Of a stretch of DNA of 64,000 nucleotides, positions 1 through 10,111 are shown one piece after another. Below the pieces are notes generated by a model that worked only from the letters and a program-made list of their open reading frames with translations, was not told where the DNA came from and did not search any database. Source of the stretch: Fallopia convolvulus (taxonomy: Eukaryota; Streptophyta; Magnoliopsida; Caryophyllales; Polygonaceae); the NCBI GenBank assembly GCA_964016875.1, contig OZ024722.1:18358576-18422575 (forward strand), given 5' to 3'. Numbering within the stretch: position 1 is the first letter of the stretch; the number at the start of each line of letters is the position of its first letter. Both the position numbers and the translations under genes were made by a program.

Positions 1-157
1 ACGTACATGTCAAGCAAAGAATGCAGACGGGGTTGCAATGATGTCGACGAGGGCCTTAAATACGTATTGATTGGACGCGCTACAACTTTCGAGGCCAAAA
101 ACTAAAAAAACCCTAGGAAAGTGGAGGGACGTTTTCTCGGGTTTGGGGGGGGGGTAT
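1..157 (+). mobile_element. 3' end of the internal region of an upstream Gypsy element
   Basis: No gene. The stretch resembles 9440-9577 of the next element: both carry a GCGCTACAACTT-type phrase, an AACCCTA phrase, and then a G-rich polypurine tract (GGGTTTG followed by a G run at 145-154) immediately before a TG-starting LTR. I read it as the last internal bases of an element whose body lies left of the window. Homology to the second element is seen by eye and is partial. Confidence 0.65.
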
Positions 158-691
158 TGTTGGGCCTCCCCGGAATTAGCCCAAAGTCGAGAGTCCGATA
201 AGACGAGTTAGCAAGGTCCATTATCCAGATCGTGCAATATGCGCCATAACAACGGTATAAAGGCGAAGATATCTGTAACGTCTAAGGCATTAAGATTGGT
301 GGCAAAATCTACGAGATTTATCGACGCTCAATAACTACGCCAACGGTCGTGAGGAAGGAGGAGAAATAAAAGCCGAGGAAGGGAAAGGAAAAGGGACATG
401 CATTCATCAGTTCACTTACCATTGCATTCCGAAAAGCTCTCGAAGAAATACACCCTTTTTATGTTCTGAAATTCTATTTTCTAATCTGATTGTTTGCTTG
501 TAATCTGGAAGGAATTTGCACCCGAACGATTATAAATCAATCCCATTATGTACTTTCGTTTGCTTCCTACTTCTTTCTCTCTAAAACTTCATCCTGTTAA
601 ATAATTATAACGCGTTACGATTACCTTTTTGGTTAGGTTTCCCTCATTGTAGAAGGTAACACGTTCGCGTGGTAAATATGCACAAAAAACT
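158..691 (+). repeat. 3' LTR of the upstream Tat-like Gypsy element
   Basis: It begins TGTTGGGCCTCC right after a G-rich polypurine tract. It ends with a block (GGTTAGG..CTCCCTCATT..GAAGGTAACACG..GTGGTAAAT) that also ends the LTRs at 820 and 9578. The middle is much more diverged, so this is a related but different family. The terminal CA is degraded, so the right edge is uncertain by a few bases. Its 5' partner is outside the window. Confidence 0.7.
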
Positions 692-819
692 ACGCTGTTC
701 TAAAAATCCCCAGTCCGTCCTAGGCATTGGAAGTTGCTAGCCTTCCAGCCCGTCCAGGCACCCGTTTAGGCAGCTTAGGCACTAGGCAGTCTCTCTCCGC
801 CTAGAATTTTTTACAGCAT
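692..819. repeat. Short foldback (MITE-like) element interrupted by a Gypsy insertion
   Basis: The left end GCTGTTCTAAAAAT and the inverted right end (GCTGTAAAAAATTCTAGGC read on the - strand) form imperfect terminal inverted repeats. They enclose repeated CCTAGGC/TTAGGCA words. The last bases of the right terminus continue after the Gypsy element at 10112, so the element at 820-10111 landed in its end. There is no coding capacity, and the superfamily is not recognised with certainty. Confidence 0.45.
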
Positions 820-1354
820 TGTTGGGCCTCCCGAAATTAAGCCCAAATCCACATCGGTGAAGACGCTAGGCCCAAATCAGCAAGTATTAAACCAACGATG
901 GAGTAATTGCGGAGATCGTGGCCAACGGTGAAGTAATGGCGAAAATCACGGCCACAGAAGATCATCAAAGCAACGACTATGTCATTTAACAAAGCTAGTG
1001 ACATCCACGGGAGGGGAGTTAAGCTCACAACGGTCATAAAGAGAGGGAGACTATAAAAGGATATCGAAGGGGACATCCAAGGGGACGACACTATTATAAT
1101 AATAAGCTCTCAAGCGATAATTGTCCTGAAGAATACCTTTGGCCAATTCTCTCATTTATCTTTCAAAAAGAGAACTCAAAGCTTGTTATCATCACTCGAT
1201 AAGCAGATTCTATCTTTGATTTTATTTTTTCTATTTTTCACTTTGTAACGTGTTCCATCTTGTTTGAAAGCTATAACACGTAACAACTATCTTTTGGTTA
1301 GGACTCCCTCATTATAGAAGGTAACACATTTACGTGGTAAATCTGCCCAAAACA
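820..1354 (+). repeat. 5' LTR of the Tat-like element
   Basis: It starts TGTTGGGCC and ends AAAACA, and is 535 bp long. A TATA-like TATAAAAGG at about 1053-1061 is a plausible promoter element for the genomic transcript. It matches 9578-10111 across its whole length. Most differences are transitions, as expected for methylated plant repeats. Confidence 0.93.
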
Positions 1355-1355
1355 A

Positions 1356-1374
1356 TTGGCGTCCACCGTGGATC
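1356..1374 (+). other. Primer-binding site
   Basis: TTGGCGTCCACCGTGGAT follows the LTR end after one or two bases. It resembles the TTGGCGCCGTCTGTGGGA-type site common to plant Tat elements, with substitutions. The exact priming tRNA is not asserted. Confidence 0.7.
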
Positions 1375-1422
1375 CCTAGCCAAAGAAAAGTTGTCTAGAA
1401 CAGCAAGCTCTATCCGCGCAAG

Positions 1423-2709
1423 ATGGAAGGTATTCAAACTACTTACAATCATGTCGACGATGCCGAAAGCAACGAGATCAATCAAGGGGTTGGTGGTCAG
1501 CAGACTGGGAACGAGACGGAAGGGGGTGAGCATCACTCTGATGGGAATGGCAATCCTACCACCTCCACAGCAGCAGAACAAGGAGGAGTAGTCGACTTCG
1601 ACACCATCGCTGAACTCCGTGCAACCATGCTCGCCCTACAAAGGGATTTGGAGAATCAAAAGAATGCTCACACCAAATTCACTGAGGTATACGAAAAGAA
1701 AATCGAGACTTTAACTAATGAACGTAATTTGCTTCAATATCATGTACAATCCGCACCAAATCGACAACGCGTTATTAGAGCAGCGGAGGGCGTCGTTCGA
1801 CGACTGGACATGGACGATCAAAATCTTACAACCCCAGACGACACTAGGCCAGTAACTGGTTATTAGGTAAATGGTAATTCGTTAAGGGCCGTTAGGGAAG
1901 ATGTCGAGGTTACCCAATTACGGGAACGCCATAAAGCCTTGGAGGACCTAGTTACACAGGTCCCTGGGGCCCCACAACCGATAGCAATGGAAAAACGGGA
2001 TGCATACACTGATTCTCCCTTCGTGCCCGCTATCGCAAGGGTAGACATCTCTCGAAAATATCATGTCCCCGACTTACTGAAGTACGAAGGGATTACGGAT
2101 CCGGACCAACACGTACTCTCATTTAAACAAGGTATGAACATTAGTACAGTTCCTTTTGATATGAAGGAAATTGTTATGTGTCGTTGGTTCGGTAACATGT
2201 TATCTGGGCCCGCACTTAATTGGCATTCTCACTTACCTCTTGGGAGTATTTCATCTTTTGCTGAGTTAATTGACAAGTTCAGGATAAGGTTCGCAAGTAG
2301 TCGACACGCTAAAAAGCGTTCGAGCGACCTATATCGCATGGTTCAAAAGGCAGGTGAATCCTTGAAAGCTTTCCTTAACAGGTACAATGAGGAATTGTTT
2401 ACCATAGAAGGGTGCGATGCCGCCACATCCATGGAAGCATTCTAAAGAGGCATCTCGGCTGGTAATCCTGATCTTTATTGTGAATTAACTAAATATCCTT
2501 GCTCGAATTTCGATGAAGTACAGGTAAAAGCGTTGGCACATGTACGATTAGAAGAGGATGACCTCTTCACCGTCAAGGCTACTAGTCCACACCGACCAGA
2601 GCGTAGGTAAGGGCGACAAGAAACCAGATATGTTCCATATCCCAGTCCCCCCCCCCCCCCCCCCCCCCCGCCAAACCAACTGTGAACACGGCGTTCACCA
2701 GGCAAAACG
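1423..2709 (+). pseudogene. gag: gag (N-terminal and core), broken by stops
   Basis: The frame opens at ATG 1423 about 70 bp after the LTR. It runs in one frame with in-frame stops at 1864-1866, 2443-2445 and 2608-2610. The N-terminal part is acidic and ends in a coiled-coil-like Lys/Glu/Leu stretch. The core around 2180-2330 (WFGNMLSGPALNWHSHLP, then ELIDKF) is the retrotransposon Gag capsid-like domain that builds the virus-like particle in related elements. A 23-base poly-C run at 2647-2669 follows the third stop and also disturbs the frame. Identity is confident; function is lost. Confidence 0.85.
2647..2669 (+). repeat. Homopolymer run of 23 C
   Basis: An uninterrupted C tract lies inside gag, between the capsid-like part and the zinc-knuckle-like part. 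On the opposite strand it is a G run able to form G-quadruplexes. Its length in the assembly should be treated as approximate, since such runs slip in replication and in sequencing. Confidence 0.95.
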
Positions 2710-2798
2710 AGCGATATGAAGACCCAAGGCTGCCTCCCAAGTTATCTCACTACAACTTTCATGTAGACACGACAGAGGTAGTATGAACGATTAATGGA

Positions 2799-3680
2799 AT
2801 GGGAGATACCGTCAAATGGCAAAGGAAAAACAACACACCTTCACACCAAAAAGATAAATCCAGATGGTGTGATTTCCATTTCGATCACGACCACATGACG
2901 GACGAGTGCATCACGTTGAGAAAAGAGGTAAGCAAGTTGTTACGCAGGGGTTACCTCAAGGATTTAATTTCAGAAAGAGCAAGGGAGCAACTAGAACACA
3001 ACAAAGGGAAGACCAGTCCGCCACCACCCCCAAAACATACATGAGTAATCAACGTCATCACTGGGGGATCTGAAATTTGTGGCGTAACCTATTCTGCAGC
3101 TAGGAGGATTGCAAGGAGTACCCGGAAAGAAAAACCCAAAATCTCTGTTCGGAGGGGTCATGGCGTGATGCCCATTACCTTCGATGACATCGAAGAAGAG
3201 GAGGTTCATCATGACTGTTTAATCATTTCCTTAACAATAGCAAACTTCCTTATTAAAAGAGTTTTAATTGATAATGGAAGCTCCTCTAATCTACTTATGC
3301 TGGACGCCTTGTACAGTTTAGGCTTGGGTCTAGATGACATCGTCAAGAAATCTACGACTCTGGTGGGCTTCAGTGGCGAATCGCGCAACACGTTGGGGGA
3401 AATATCATTACCGACCATCGCAGGAGGGATAAATTACCAGGTAAAATTTCAAGTACTTGATTGTCCATCACCTTTTAATGTTATCTTGGGCAGGCCCTGG
3501 ATCCACGGGATGAAGGCCATTCCTTCAACCTATCACCAATGTGTAAAATTCCTGTCACCATGGGGAATACAAGAAATCAAGGGGGAACAAAAGGTAGCAA
3601 GGGAGTGTTACTCTGTAACCATGAGGGCAACGACTTCTAAAAATCCGCAGGTCGAGGCAGAAAAGAAGTCGTTAGAATAG
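2799..3680 (+). pseudogene. gag C-terminus and aspartic protease, one in-frame stop
   Basis: The frame continues gag after the poly-C run. Residues WCDFHFDHDHMTDEC with following charged residues are the Cys/His cluster typical of Tat Gag C-termini. After an in-frame TGA at 3042-3044 the same frame gives the retropepsin-like protease. Its active-site segment VLIDNGSSSNLLM lies at about 3262-3300 (D-x-G replaced by DNG, as is usual in this lineage), and a later ILGRPWIHGMKA strand-helix motif at about 3484-3520 corresponds to the conserved ILGRP segment. The frame ends at a TAG at 3678-3680. In active elements this protease would cut the Gag-Pol polyprotein. Confidence 0.85.
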
Positions 3681-3713
3681 CAATTAAAGGACTGTAAGAC
3701 TCCCACTTACTAC

Positions 3714-4615
3714 TTGAAGCCGGAAACACCAGAACTCGAAGAATTAGCCCTTGATCCGCTCGATCCATCTAGGAAAATCAGGATAGGGGCAGATCTAGAG
3801 CCAACTCTACGAGGACAATTAGTGGAATTCTTACGGTCCTACAGTGATTGCTTTGCTTGGTCGAATGAAGATATGATGGGATCAATCCTAGCGTGATCAC
3901 ACATACGCTCAACGTTAATCAGAAAATCCTACCAGTTAAACAGAAAAGGCGTAAGCTCGCACCCGAACGGAATCAGGTAATAAACGATGAGGTAAAATCT
4001 TTACTTGAATCTGGGAAAATTAGAGAAGTAAAGTACCCTGATTGGCTAGAAAATGTGGTTGTTGTCAAAAAGAAAAATGGGAAGTGGCGTGTTTGCATCG
4101 ACTTCACCGATTTGAATAAGGCATGTCCCAAAGACTCGTTCCCTTTGCCTCATATTGATGCAATGGAGGATGCGACGGCGGGATATGAGCTTTTAACTTT
4201 CATGGATGCGTTTAGTGGATACCATCAAATAATGATGCACCCTGACGACCAAGAAAAAACCGCGTTCGTAACGAGTCAAGGGAACCTATTGTTACAAAGT
4301 TATGCCCTTCGGATTAAAAAACGCAAGTGCTACTTACTAGAGATGGGTTAATAAGATGTTTCCGGAAAAGCTGGGGGGATACGATGGAAGTATACATCGA
4401 CGACATGATAGTCAAGTCTTTGAAGGCGGAAGAACACATCCAACATTTGGAGGATGCATTCCAGATCCTACGAAGTTATCAGATGAAGCTGAACCCAACT
4501 AAGTGCTCCTTCGGAGTTACGGTCGGAAAATTTTTGGGTTACATAGTGACACAAAGAGGAATCGAAGCAAGTCCGGAACAGATCAAGGCAATAATGGAGT
4601 TGCAATCACCAAGAT
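3714..4615 (+). pseudogene. Reverse transcriptase, several frameshifts
   Basis: The linker sequence runs to about 3893, where the reading frame changes. The RT fingers and palm follow: KIREVKYPDWLENVVVVKKK, CIDFTDLNKACPKDSFPLP and MDAFSGYHQIMMHPDDQEKT. The frame changes again near 4290 (the MPFGLKNASATY block is read in a third frame) and once more near 4375. The catalytic YIDD is at 4393-4404 with the MIVKS segment after it. At least three frameshifts and an extra stop rule out function. The best match is to plant Tat-type Gypsy RT, by motif recognition. Confidence 0.88.
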
Positions 4616-5884
4616 ATGTCAAAGACGTTCAAAAAGTTGACAGGGCTAGTAGCAGCCCTTAACCGTTTCATATCTAGATCATCGGGCAGAAACAAGTTAT
4701 TCTACGACATCCTGAAGAAAAACAAGTCGTTTGAATGGACAGAAGCACATGAAGAAGCCTTCAAAGAGTTAAAGGAGTATCTATCCCACCCACAAATACT
4801 GTCTAAACCCAAACCAGGAGAAATGATGTACGTCTACTTGGCAGTCACATAAGCAGTTGTAAGTGTAGTCTTGATTCGAGAAGAAGATGGGAACCAGTTG
4901 CCCATTTACTACGTATGTAAAACTCTACTTGATGCAGAGACCAGGTATTCAACCGCTGAAAAACTCGTATTATCTTTGGTAATGGCTTCTATCAAGTTAC
5001 GACCTTACTTTGAGAGTCATTCTATCATTGTAAGGACTAACTTTCCAATGAAGAGTATTATGTCAAAACCGGAGTTATCAGGTCGTTTGGTGAGGTGGTT
5101 GATTCACCTCAACGGGTATGATATCACTTATGAGCCGCGAACATCGTTGAAGTCTCAAGACTTGGCGGATTTTATGGCCGACTTCACTCCTACCTTGCAA
5201 GAAGCAGAAAACCAAGAAATACTACAGGTTGTGAGGTCGCTGAGAAATAGTAGATGGATGATGCATACCGACAGAGCGTCAAATCAAGTAGGCGTAGGGC
5301 TGGGGATAAACCTGAAGTCGCCACAGGGGGTTAGGATAGCCCATGCTGTTCGATGCACGTTCAAAGCTACTAACAACGAAGTAGAATACGAGGCACTCAT
5401 AGCAGGACTGCTTATTTCCAAGGACTTGAATGTGCAAGAAATCGAGGTAATATGCGATTCATTGCTTATTGTCAATCAAGTCACAAATTCGTATGTTGTC
5501 AGGGATTCGAAAATGAAGGCATACTTGGAAAAAGTTCAAGAAATTATTAAAGACTTCAAGCACTTCGAGATAAAGCAAGTACCTCGAGATGCTAACACGC
5601 AAGCCGACGCCTTAGCAAATCTCGGATCCGTGATTGACCCAAGAGAGTATGACAAGATACCGTTCGTATATCTAGATGCACCTTCCATAACAAAAGAAGC
5701 AGACATGTTTGAAGTACGGGATTCTAAGGCGAATACTTCATGGGTAACCCCTTACTTAAGATGGTTACGAGATGGAGTTCTACTGGATGACAAAGAGGAA
5801 GCTCGACTTAAGATAAAAGCTTCTACTTTCGCCATTAAAGATAACATATTGTTCAAGTGGATGTCATCAGGATTGTACACATGA
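4616..5884 (+). pseudogene. RT C-terminus, RNase H and second (archaeal-type) RNase H
   Basis: After another frame change near 4625 the frame covers KKLTGLVAALNRFISRSS and the start of the Gypsy RNase H. A TAA at 4850-4852 interrupts it, then the same frame continues to 5884. From about 5245 there is a second RNase H-like domain with HTDRASNQVGVGLG, NNEVEYEALIAGL, VICDSLLIVNQ and QADALANLGS. These match the D-E-D-D pattern of the extra archaeal-type RNase H known from Tat elements. The first motif has Arg where Gly is usual after the catalytic Asp. The frame ends in an in-frame TGA. Confidence 0.85.
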
Positions 5885-6972
5885 TGCGTAAAAGAAGAAG
5901 AAGTACAGAAGGTATTGCAAGATATACACGATGGGGAGTGCGGAATTCACACATGGGGTCGCAATTTGACAAAGAAGGCAACTAGGATGAGCTACTATTG
6001 GCCCACCATGAACAAAGATGCAGTGGAGTTTGCTCGAAAGTGAGACGCGTGCCAGCGTCACAGACCTATTCCACATTAGCCACCAGAGTTGTTACATCTT
6101 ATAACTTCCCCTTGGCTATTCATGAAGTAGGGAATGGACATCGTAGGGAAACTCCCTCCAGCCTCGGGACAACGCGTTTACATACTAGCCATGACCGACT
6201 ATTTCTCTAAGTGGATCGAAGCCGAAGCCTTCAAAGAAGTAAAAGACACACAAGTTATCTCCTTCATAAAGAGAAATATCCTCAACAGATTCGGGGTACC
6301 ATCAACCATAGTGTGTGACAACGGGTCCCAATTCATCAGCGACAAAACAAGATCCTTTTGCCAGCAATACAACATTCAGTTGGTGATGTCTACACCGTGT
6401 TACCCTCAAGCCAATGGTCAAGCAGAAGCAAGTAAAAAGGTGAGCATCAACAACTTGAAGAAACGCCTTAAAGAGGCCAAAGGAAGATGGACCGACGAGT
6501 TACCCCTTATTCTTTGGTCAGATCGGACAACTCCCAAGACTGGGACCGGGCATACGCCTTTCTCACTAGTGTACGGGTGTGAATCCGTATTACCCGTTGA
6601 GATAACTCTGCCAACGGTTTGATATGGCCTTACTACTAAAGAGTCAAATCTAGCCAACTTGTTCCATCATCTAGATACGGTAGACGAGTTACGAGATGAG
6701 GCATCGGTTCGCATGCGGCATACAGACAGGGGGTAGCTCGAAGTTACAACAAACGAGTCAGAGCAAAAGTGTTTCAGGTAGGTGATTGGGTACTGAGAAA
6801 GGTTTTCCAAAATACCCAAGAGTTGAATGCTGGCAAGTTGGGAGCCAACTGGGAAGGACCCTACCAGATCACGAAAGTCGTCGGACAAGGAGCCTACGAA
6901 TTAATCTCTCACGACGGGAGAATAGTCCCAAGAAGCTGGAACACGATGAATTTAAAACTTTACCACTTCTAA
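5885..6972 (+). pseudogene. Integrase, stops and one frameshift
   Basis: The zinc-binding HHCC region (HDGECGIHTWG, then YYWPTMNKDAVEFARK) has a stop codon at 6040-6042, where the first Cys of the CC pair is expected. The catalytic core follows in the same frame: Asp in GMDIVG (6137), Asp in CDNGSQF, and Glu in NGQAEASKK. The last two are spaced exactly D-35-E. The frame stops near 6622. The C-terminal domain (GDWVLRKVF, LGANWEGPYQITKVVG) is read in another frame from 6769 and ends at 6972, which is the end of pol. Confidence 0.87.
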
Positions 6973-7634
6973 GAGAGACAAGTCACAACAAGGTACTGAT
7001 TTACTACTTGATCTTGTTTATCAAATACATTTACATCCTTTCACACACACACAGAACGACAACACCATTACATAACTAAGAAGGGACTCCTTGTGACGTT
7101 ACATGCCAAAACAAGGGCCCTCGCCTTACAATCAGGCAAAGGATATGCACGCAATGATTAGTCACAAGATGCAAGAGACGATAAGAACATGCTAGCAATT
7201 CTAGAGCAAGAGGAATCCAACATGGCAGAGATACTTGTGTAAACAGTTTATATTTCATTAATAAAACACGAGTATCTTACATCTTTTCATTTTATCCTAT
7301 TACACGCCTCGCTCTTTCTAAAGCATCTTTTACAAAAAGCGCTATCACAACGTCACTTAGTCAAATTCGACTTACAGTCTTCTTACCAAACACGGTGTCC
7401 TTTAGAAGAAGCCTTCAAAAACCTGTATCACCTGCAAAACAGATAGACAAACAAAATACCATGCAAACATAAAACAATATTCACAAAAGACCCTCAAAGC
7501 ATGGCATAGAGGGTTAAAGAGATTGTCCACACAAACGGCCCTAAAATAAGCGGCTAGAAAGAAGTTAATGTTTTCAAACCCCGACACACCAGGGACACCA
7601 AAATACTAAAAATTCATAAGCAGGAATAAGGAAA
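6973..7634 (+). other. Post-pol spacer without genes
   Basis: Non-coding DNA lies between the end of integrase and the 3' end of the antisense gene. A CACACACA microsatellite sits near 7042. I see no conserved protein in any frame. It may hold the 3' untranslated ends of the convergent pol and antisense transcripts. Confidence 0.5.
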
Positions 7635-8063
7635 CTACTCCTTAGAAACATCTTCAGAAGCCTTCTGGTTCTCCATGAGTTCCACTTGGGCTACTTCTTT
7701 GGAAACTTCAGCAATACTGTCTACAATCGAGGATTTCTTGGATGTGACCACCTCGTCAGAAAACAAATTCTCGAATTGCTCTCTTTCCTTTACCGCATCC
7801 CACGAGGTATGTATTCCAGCAACGAACTCCTCTATCGTTTCCACACGAGCCCTAAGCGACCAGTAGTCAGCAGTGCCCTCGATCTCTTTGGCGAGAGCGG
7901 CTTCCTTCCTTGATGCGACATTGAATCTCTCTTCCCACTCCATAGAGCTCCTGGAGGCCTTCTCAAGAGCAATCTTCAAATCTTTAACCTTCTTCTCCAA
8001 AGCGGTCTTTTCTTGTCCCAAGATAGTGCTCATATCCTTCTCCAGCTGCGTGCTAATCTTGCT

Positions 8064-8196
8064 CTAGGTCAATTGATCAGGATAATCCTTGAAGACATCA
8101 AACGTCAAAAGCATAAGTTGAAGGCACTAGAAAACGCTCATGGGAAGGAAGAAGAATGTGCAAACTAGACGAGTTATAGACAGCTAGTAAACGTAC
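8064..8196 (-). other. Intron in the antisense gene (133 bp)
   Basis: The donor CAG/GTACGT and acceptor GACCTAG/AGC are on the - strand. Both flanking exons are at a codon boundary, so removal joins LAAQWQ to SKISTQLEKD in frame. Confidence 0.75.
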
Positions 8197-8531
8197 CTGC
8201 CATTGGGCAGCTAACATTTCACCAAAGAACACCTGCATAGAGGAGCGACTTTTTGTACCGCGAGGACAGTTCACATGGAGGGGTATCAAGGAACTCAGGC
8301 ACTTCTCCCTCGCCATATCCAGCGACATCATGGTACCAGGAAGGTCGGTTAGACAAAAGGTAGCATTCTTCGTTGATGAGGAGGTATTGGGAGTGGTATC
8401 GGCGATTTTTGGAGGAAGGGCTATCGCTAGGGATGTGTCTACAGTGGAAACCGTTTCAGCCTTCCTCTTCTTCCGAGCCTCGACTCTTTCCAGGGTTGAC
8501 AGTGCAGCGGTGGATCGAGTAGTCCTTGAGC

Positions 8532-8611
8532 CTGAGTAACATGCATGAACACGCAGTCATAAGAAGTAAGAACATCAGTATTCATTAGGCAAGAAGGATA
8601 CATGTACTTAC
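8532..8611 (-). other. Intron in the antisense gene (80 bp)
   Basis: The donor A/GTAAGT and acceptor TTACTCAG/GC are read on the - strand. The frame before it ends with one base of a codon and the frame after it begins with two. Removing 80 bp therefore joins ...ETEMS to a Ser codon and then SRTTRSTAAL without a stop. Confidence 0.75.
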
Positions 8612-9560
8612 TTGACATCTCAGTCTCCTCGGAATCAACAGAGCACGCTTTCACCAGCTTTGGGTAAGATCTCTCCTCTAGCGATAATGCTTCTATGCGA
8701 GAAATGATTTGAGGCGACACCTTACGAGGATGGAGTGAGGCAAGATTGACTACATCAAAAACAAATACACTCATAGGTTAATGTTGTCAAGAAGAAGAAC
8801 GATGACCGCCAACGGGGTTTCAGAAAAAAAAGTATCAATTTCCAAGGAAGACAGTTTTACAAAGAAGAATTTGTCGGCCTAACCACGATCTGACTTCGAC
8901 ATGTTGTGAATCAAGTCAGACTTGTTCTTTAGGGTTTTTAGAGTGAAACGGCCAGGACCACTTGTTGAAAGGCGATAATTGCAAAGAAAGTCGACAACTT
9001 TGAACGGGATGTCATGAGAAGAGCACAATTGCTCAACAGATAAGAGAAGTCGCCAGAATTGGGGAAGAATTTGCCTGGGTGACAAGAAAATTGATCACGA
9101 AAGGGGAAAAAGGAAAAGGTGTCCAATGCGAAAGGGGTATCCGTATAAACACACCCAATTGTCATTATAAAAGTCGGCCCAAATACCAGGGGTAGGAAGA
9201 AACACTTCCGCTGAGGTTGGAAAACCAACATAAAAAGCGAAAGAGCTAGGTTCCTCAGAGGTGCTATTCCTCTGGTGATAGGGAGTAAGGATTTTGGATG
9301 AAACAAGGGAAGGAGGATCGGAAGGTTCGTAACAATGGGAAAGAGATTCCGAAGAAGAACCAAAGGTCGCCATGGAGAAAGGAAAGTAGAAGACGAAGAA
9401 TTGGGAAAAGGGGATGTACCTGATGACCGAGAAGCACAGTTGGGGTTGCAGTAAATCATCAAAACCGCTTTAAATAAGAGCCGATGGGATGTGCTCTGCG
9501 CGCTACAACTTCCCAGACGTGAATCAAAAACCCTAAATTTATTTGGAGGGAACCTTCCCG

Positions 9561-9577
9561 GGTTTTTGAGGGGGTAT
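9561..9577 (+). other. Polypurine tract region
   Basis: GAGGGGG followed by TAT sits immediately before the 3' LTR. It is the usual start site for plus-strand DNA synthesis. Confidence 0.7.
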
Positions 9578-10111
9578 TGTTTGGCCTTCCGAAATTAAGC
9601 CCAAATCCACATCGGTGAAGACGCTAGGCCCAAATCAGCAAGTATTAAACCAACGATGGAGTAATTGCGGAAATCGTGGCCAACAGTGAAGTAATGGCGA
9701 AAATCACGGCCAAAGAAGATCATCAAAGCAACAGCTATGTCATTTAACAATGCTAGCGACATCCACGGGAGGGGAATTAAGCTCACAACGGTCATAAAGA
9801 GAGGGGACTATAAAAGGATATTGAAGGGGACATCCAAGGGGACGACACTATTATAGTCATAAGCTCTTAAGCGATAATTGTCCTGAAGAATACCTTTGGC
9901 CAATTCTCTCATTTATCTTTCAGAAAGAGAACTCAAAGCTTGTTATCATCACTCGATAAGCAAATTCTATCTTTGATTTTATTTTTTCTGTTTTTCACTA
10001 TGTAACGCGTTCCATCTTGTTTGAAAGCTATAACACGTAACAACTATCTTCTGGTTAGGACTCCCTCATTATAGCAGGTAACACGTTTAAGTGGTAAATC
10101 TGCCCAAAACA
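9578..10111 (+). repeat. 3' LTR of the Tat-like element
   Basis: It is 534 bp, starts TGTTTGGCC and ends AAAACA, and is collinear with 820-1354. I count about 25 mismatches and one single-base gap, so the copies are roughly 95% identical. Confidence 0.93.

Larger units (their letters stand above)
7635..9373 (-). pseudogene. Spliced antisense gene of the Tat element (aORF)
   Basis: Starting at ATG 9373 (MATFGSSSES) the - strand reads toward pol. The N-terminal part resembles the 'putative gypsy type transposon' protein domain of plants (GIWADFYNDNWVCLYGYPF, FWRLLLSVEQLCSSHDIPF). It has in-frame TGA at 9095-9097 and TAG at 8879-8881, and then probably a first intron ending with TTTTTGATGTAG at about 8755. 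Two further introns are supported by consensus sites and by frame: 8532-8611 (GTAAGT..CTCAG) and 8064-8196 (GTACGT..CTAG). Splicing joins exons in phase: a split Ser codon at the first and a phase-0 join WQ/SK at the second. The last exon (7635-8063) is a Lys/Glu-rich coiled coil. The last two exons have no stop. Antisense ORFs at this position are known in Grande and related elements; their role is unknown. Confidence 0.8.
820..10111 (+). mobile_element. Complete, inactive Ty3/gypsy element of the Tat lineage
   Basis: Two ~535 bp LTRs (820-1354 and 9578-10111) differ at roughly 25 positions by my count. They flank a PBS, broken gag and pol genes, a long 3' region with an antisense gene, and a polypurine tract. 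The flanking 5-mers AGCAT (815-819) and AGCAC (10112-10116) fit a target-site duplication with one later substitution. Tat membership is inferred from a second RNase H after the usual RT-RNase H, the DNGSS-type protease motif, and an antisense ORF between integrase and 3' LTR. Many stops and frameshifts make it non-functional. Confidence 0.93.

Noticed and set aside
8938..9462. A 174-codon minus-strand frame as the start of the antisense gene
   Set aside because: The alternative frame starting at 9373 carries the recognisable domain residues on both sides of one stop. The 174-codon frame has none of them and is a shadow.
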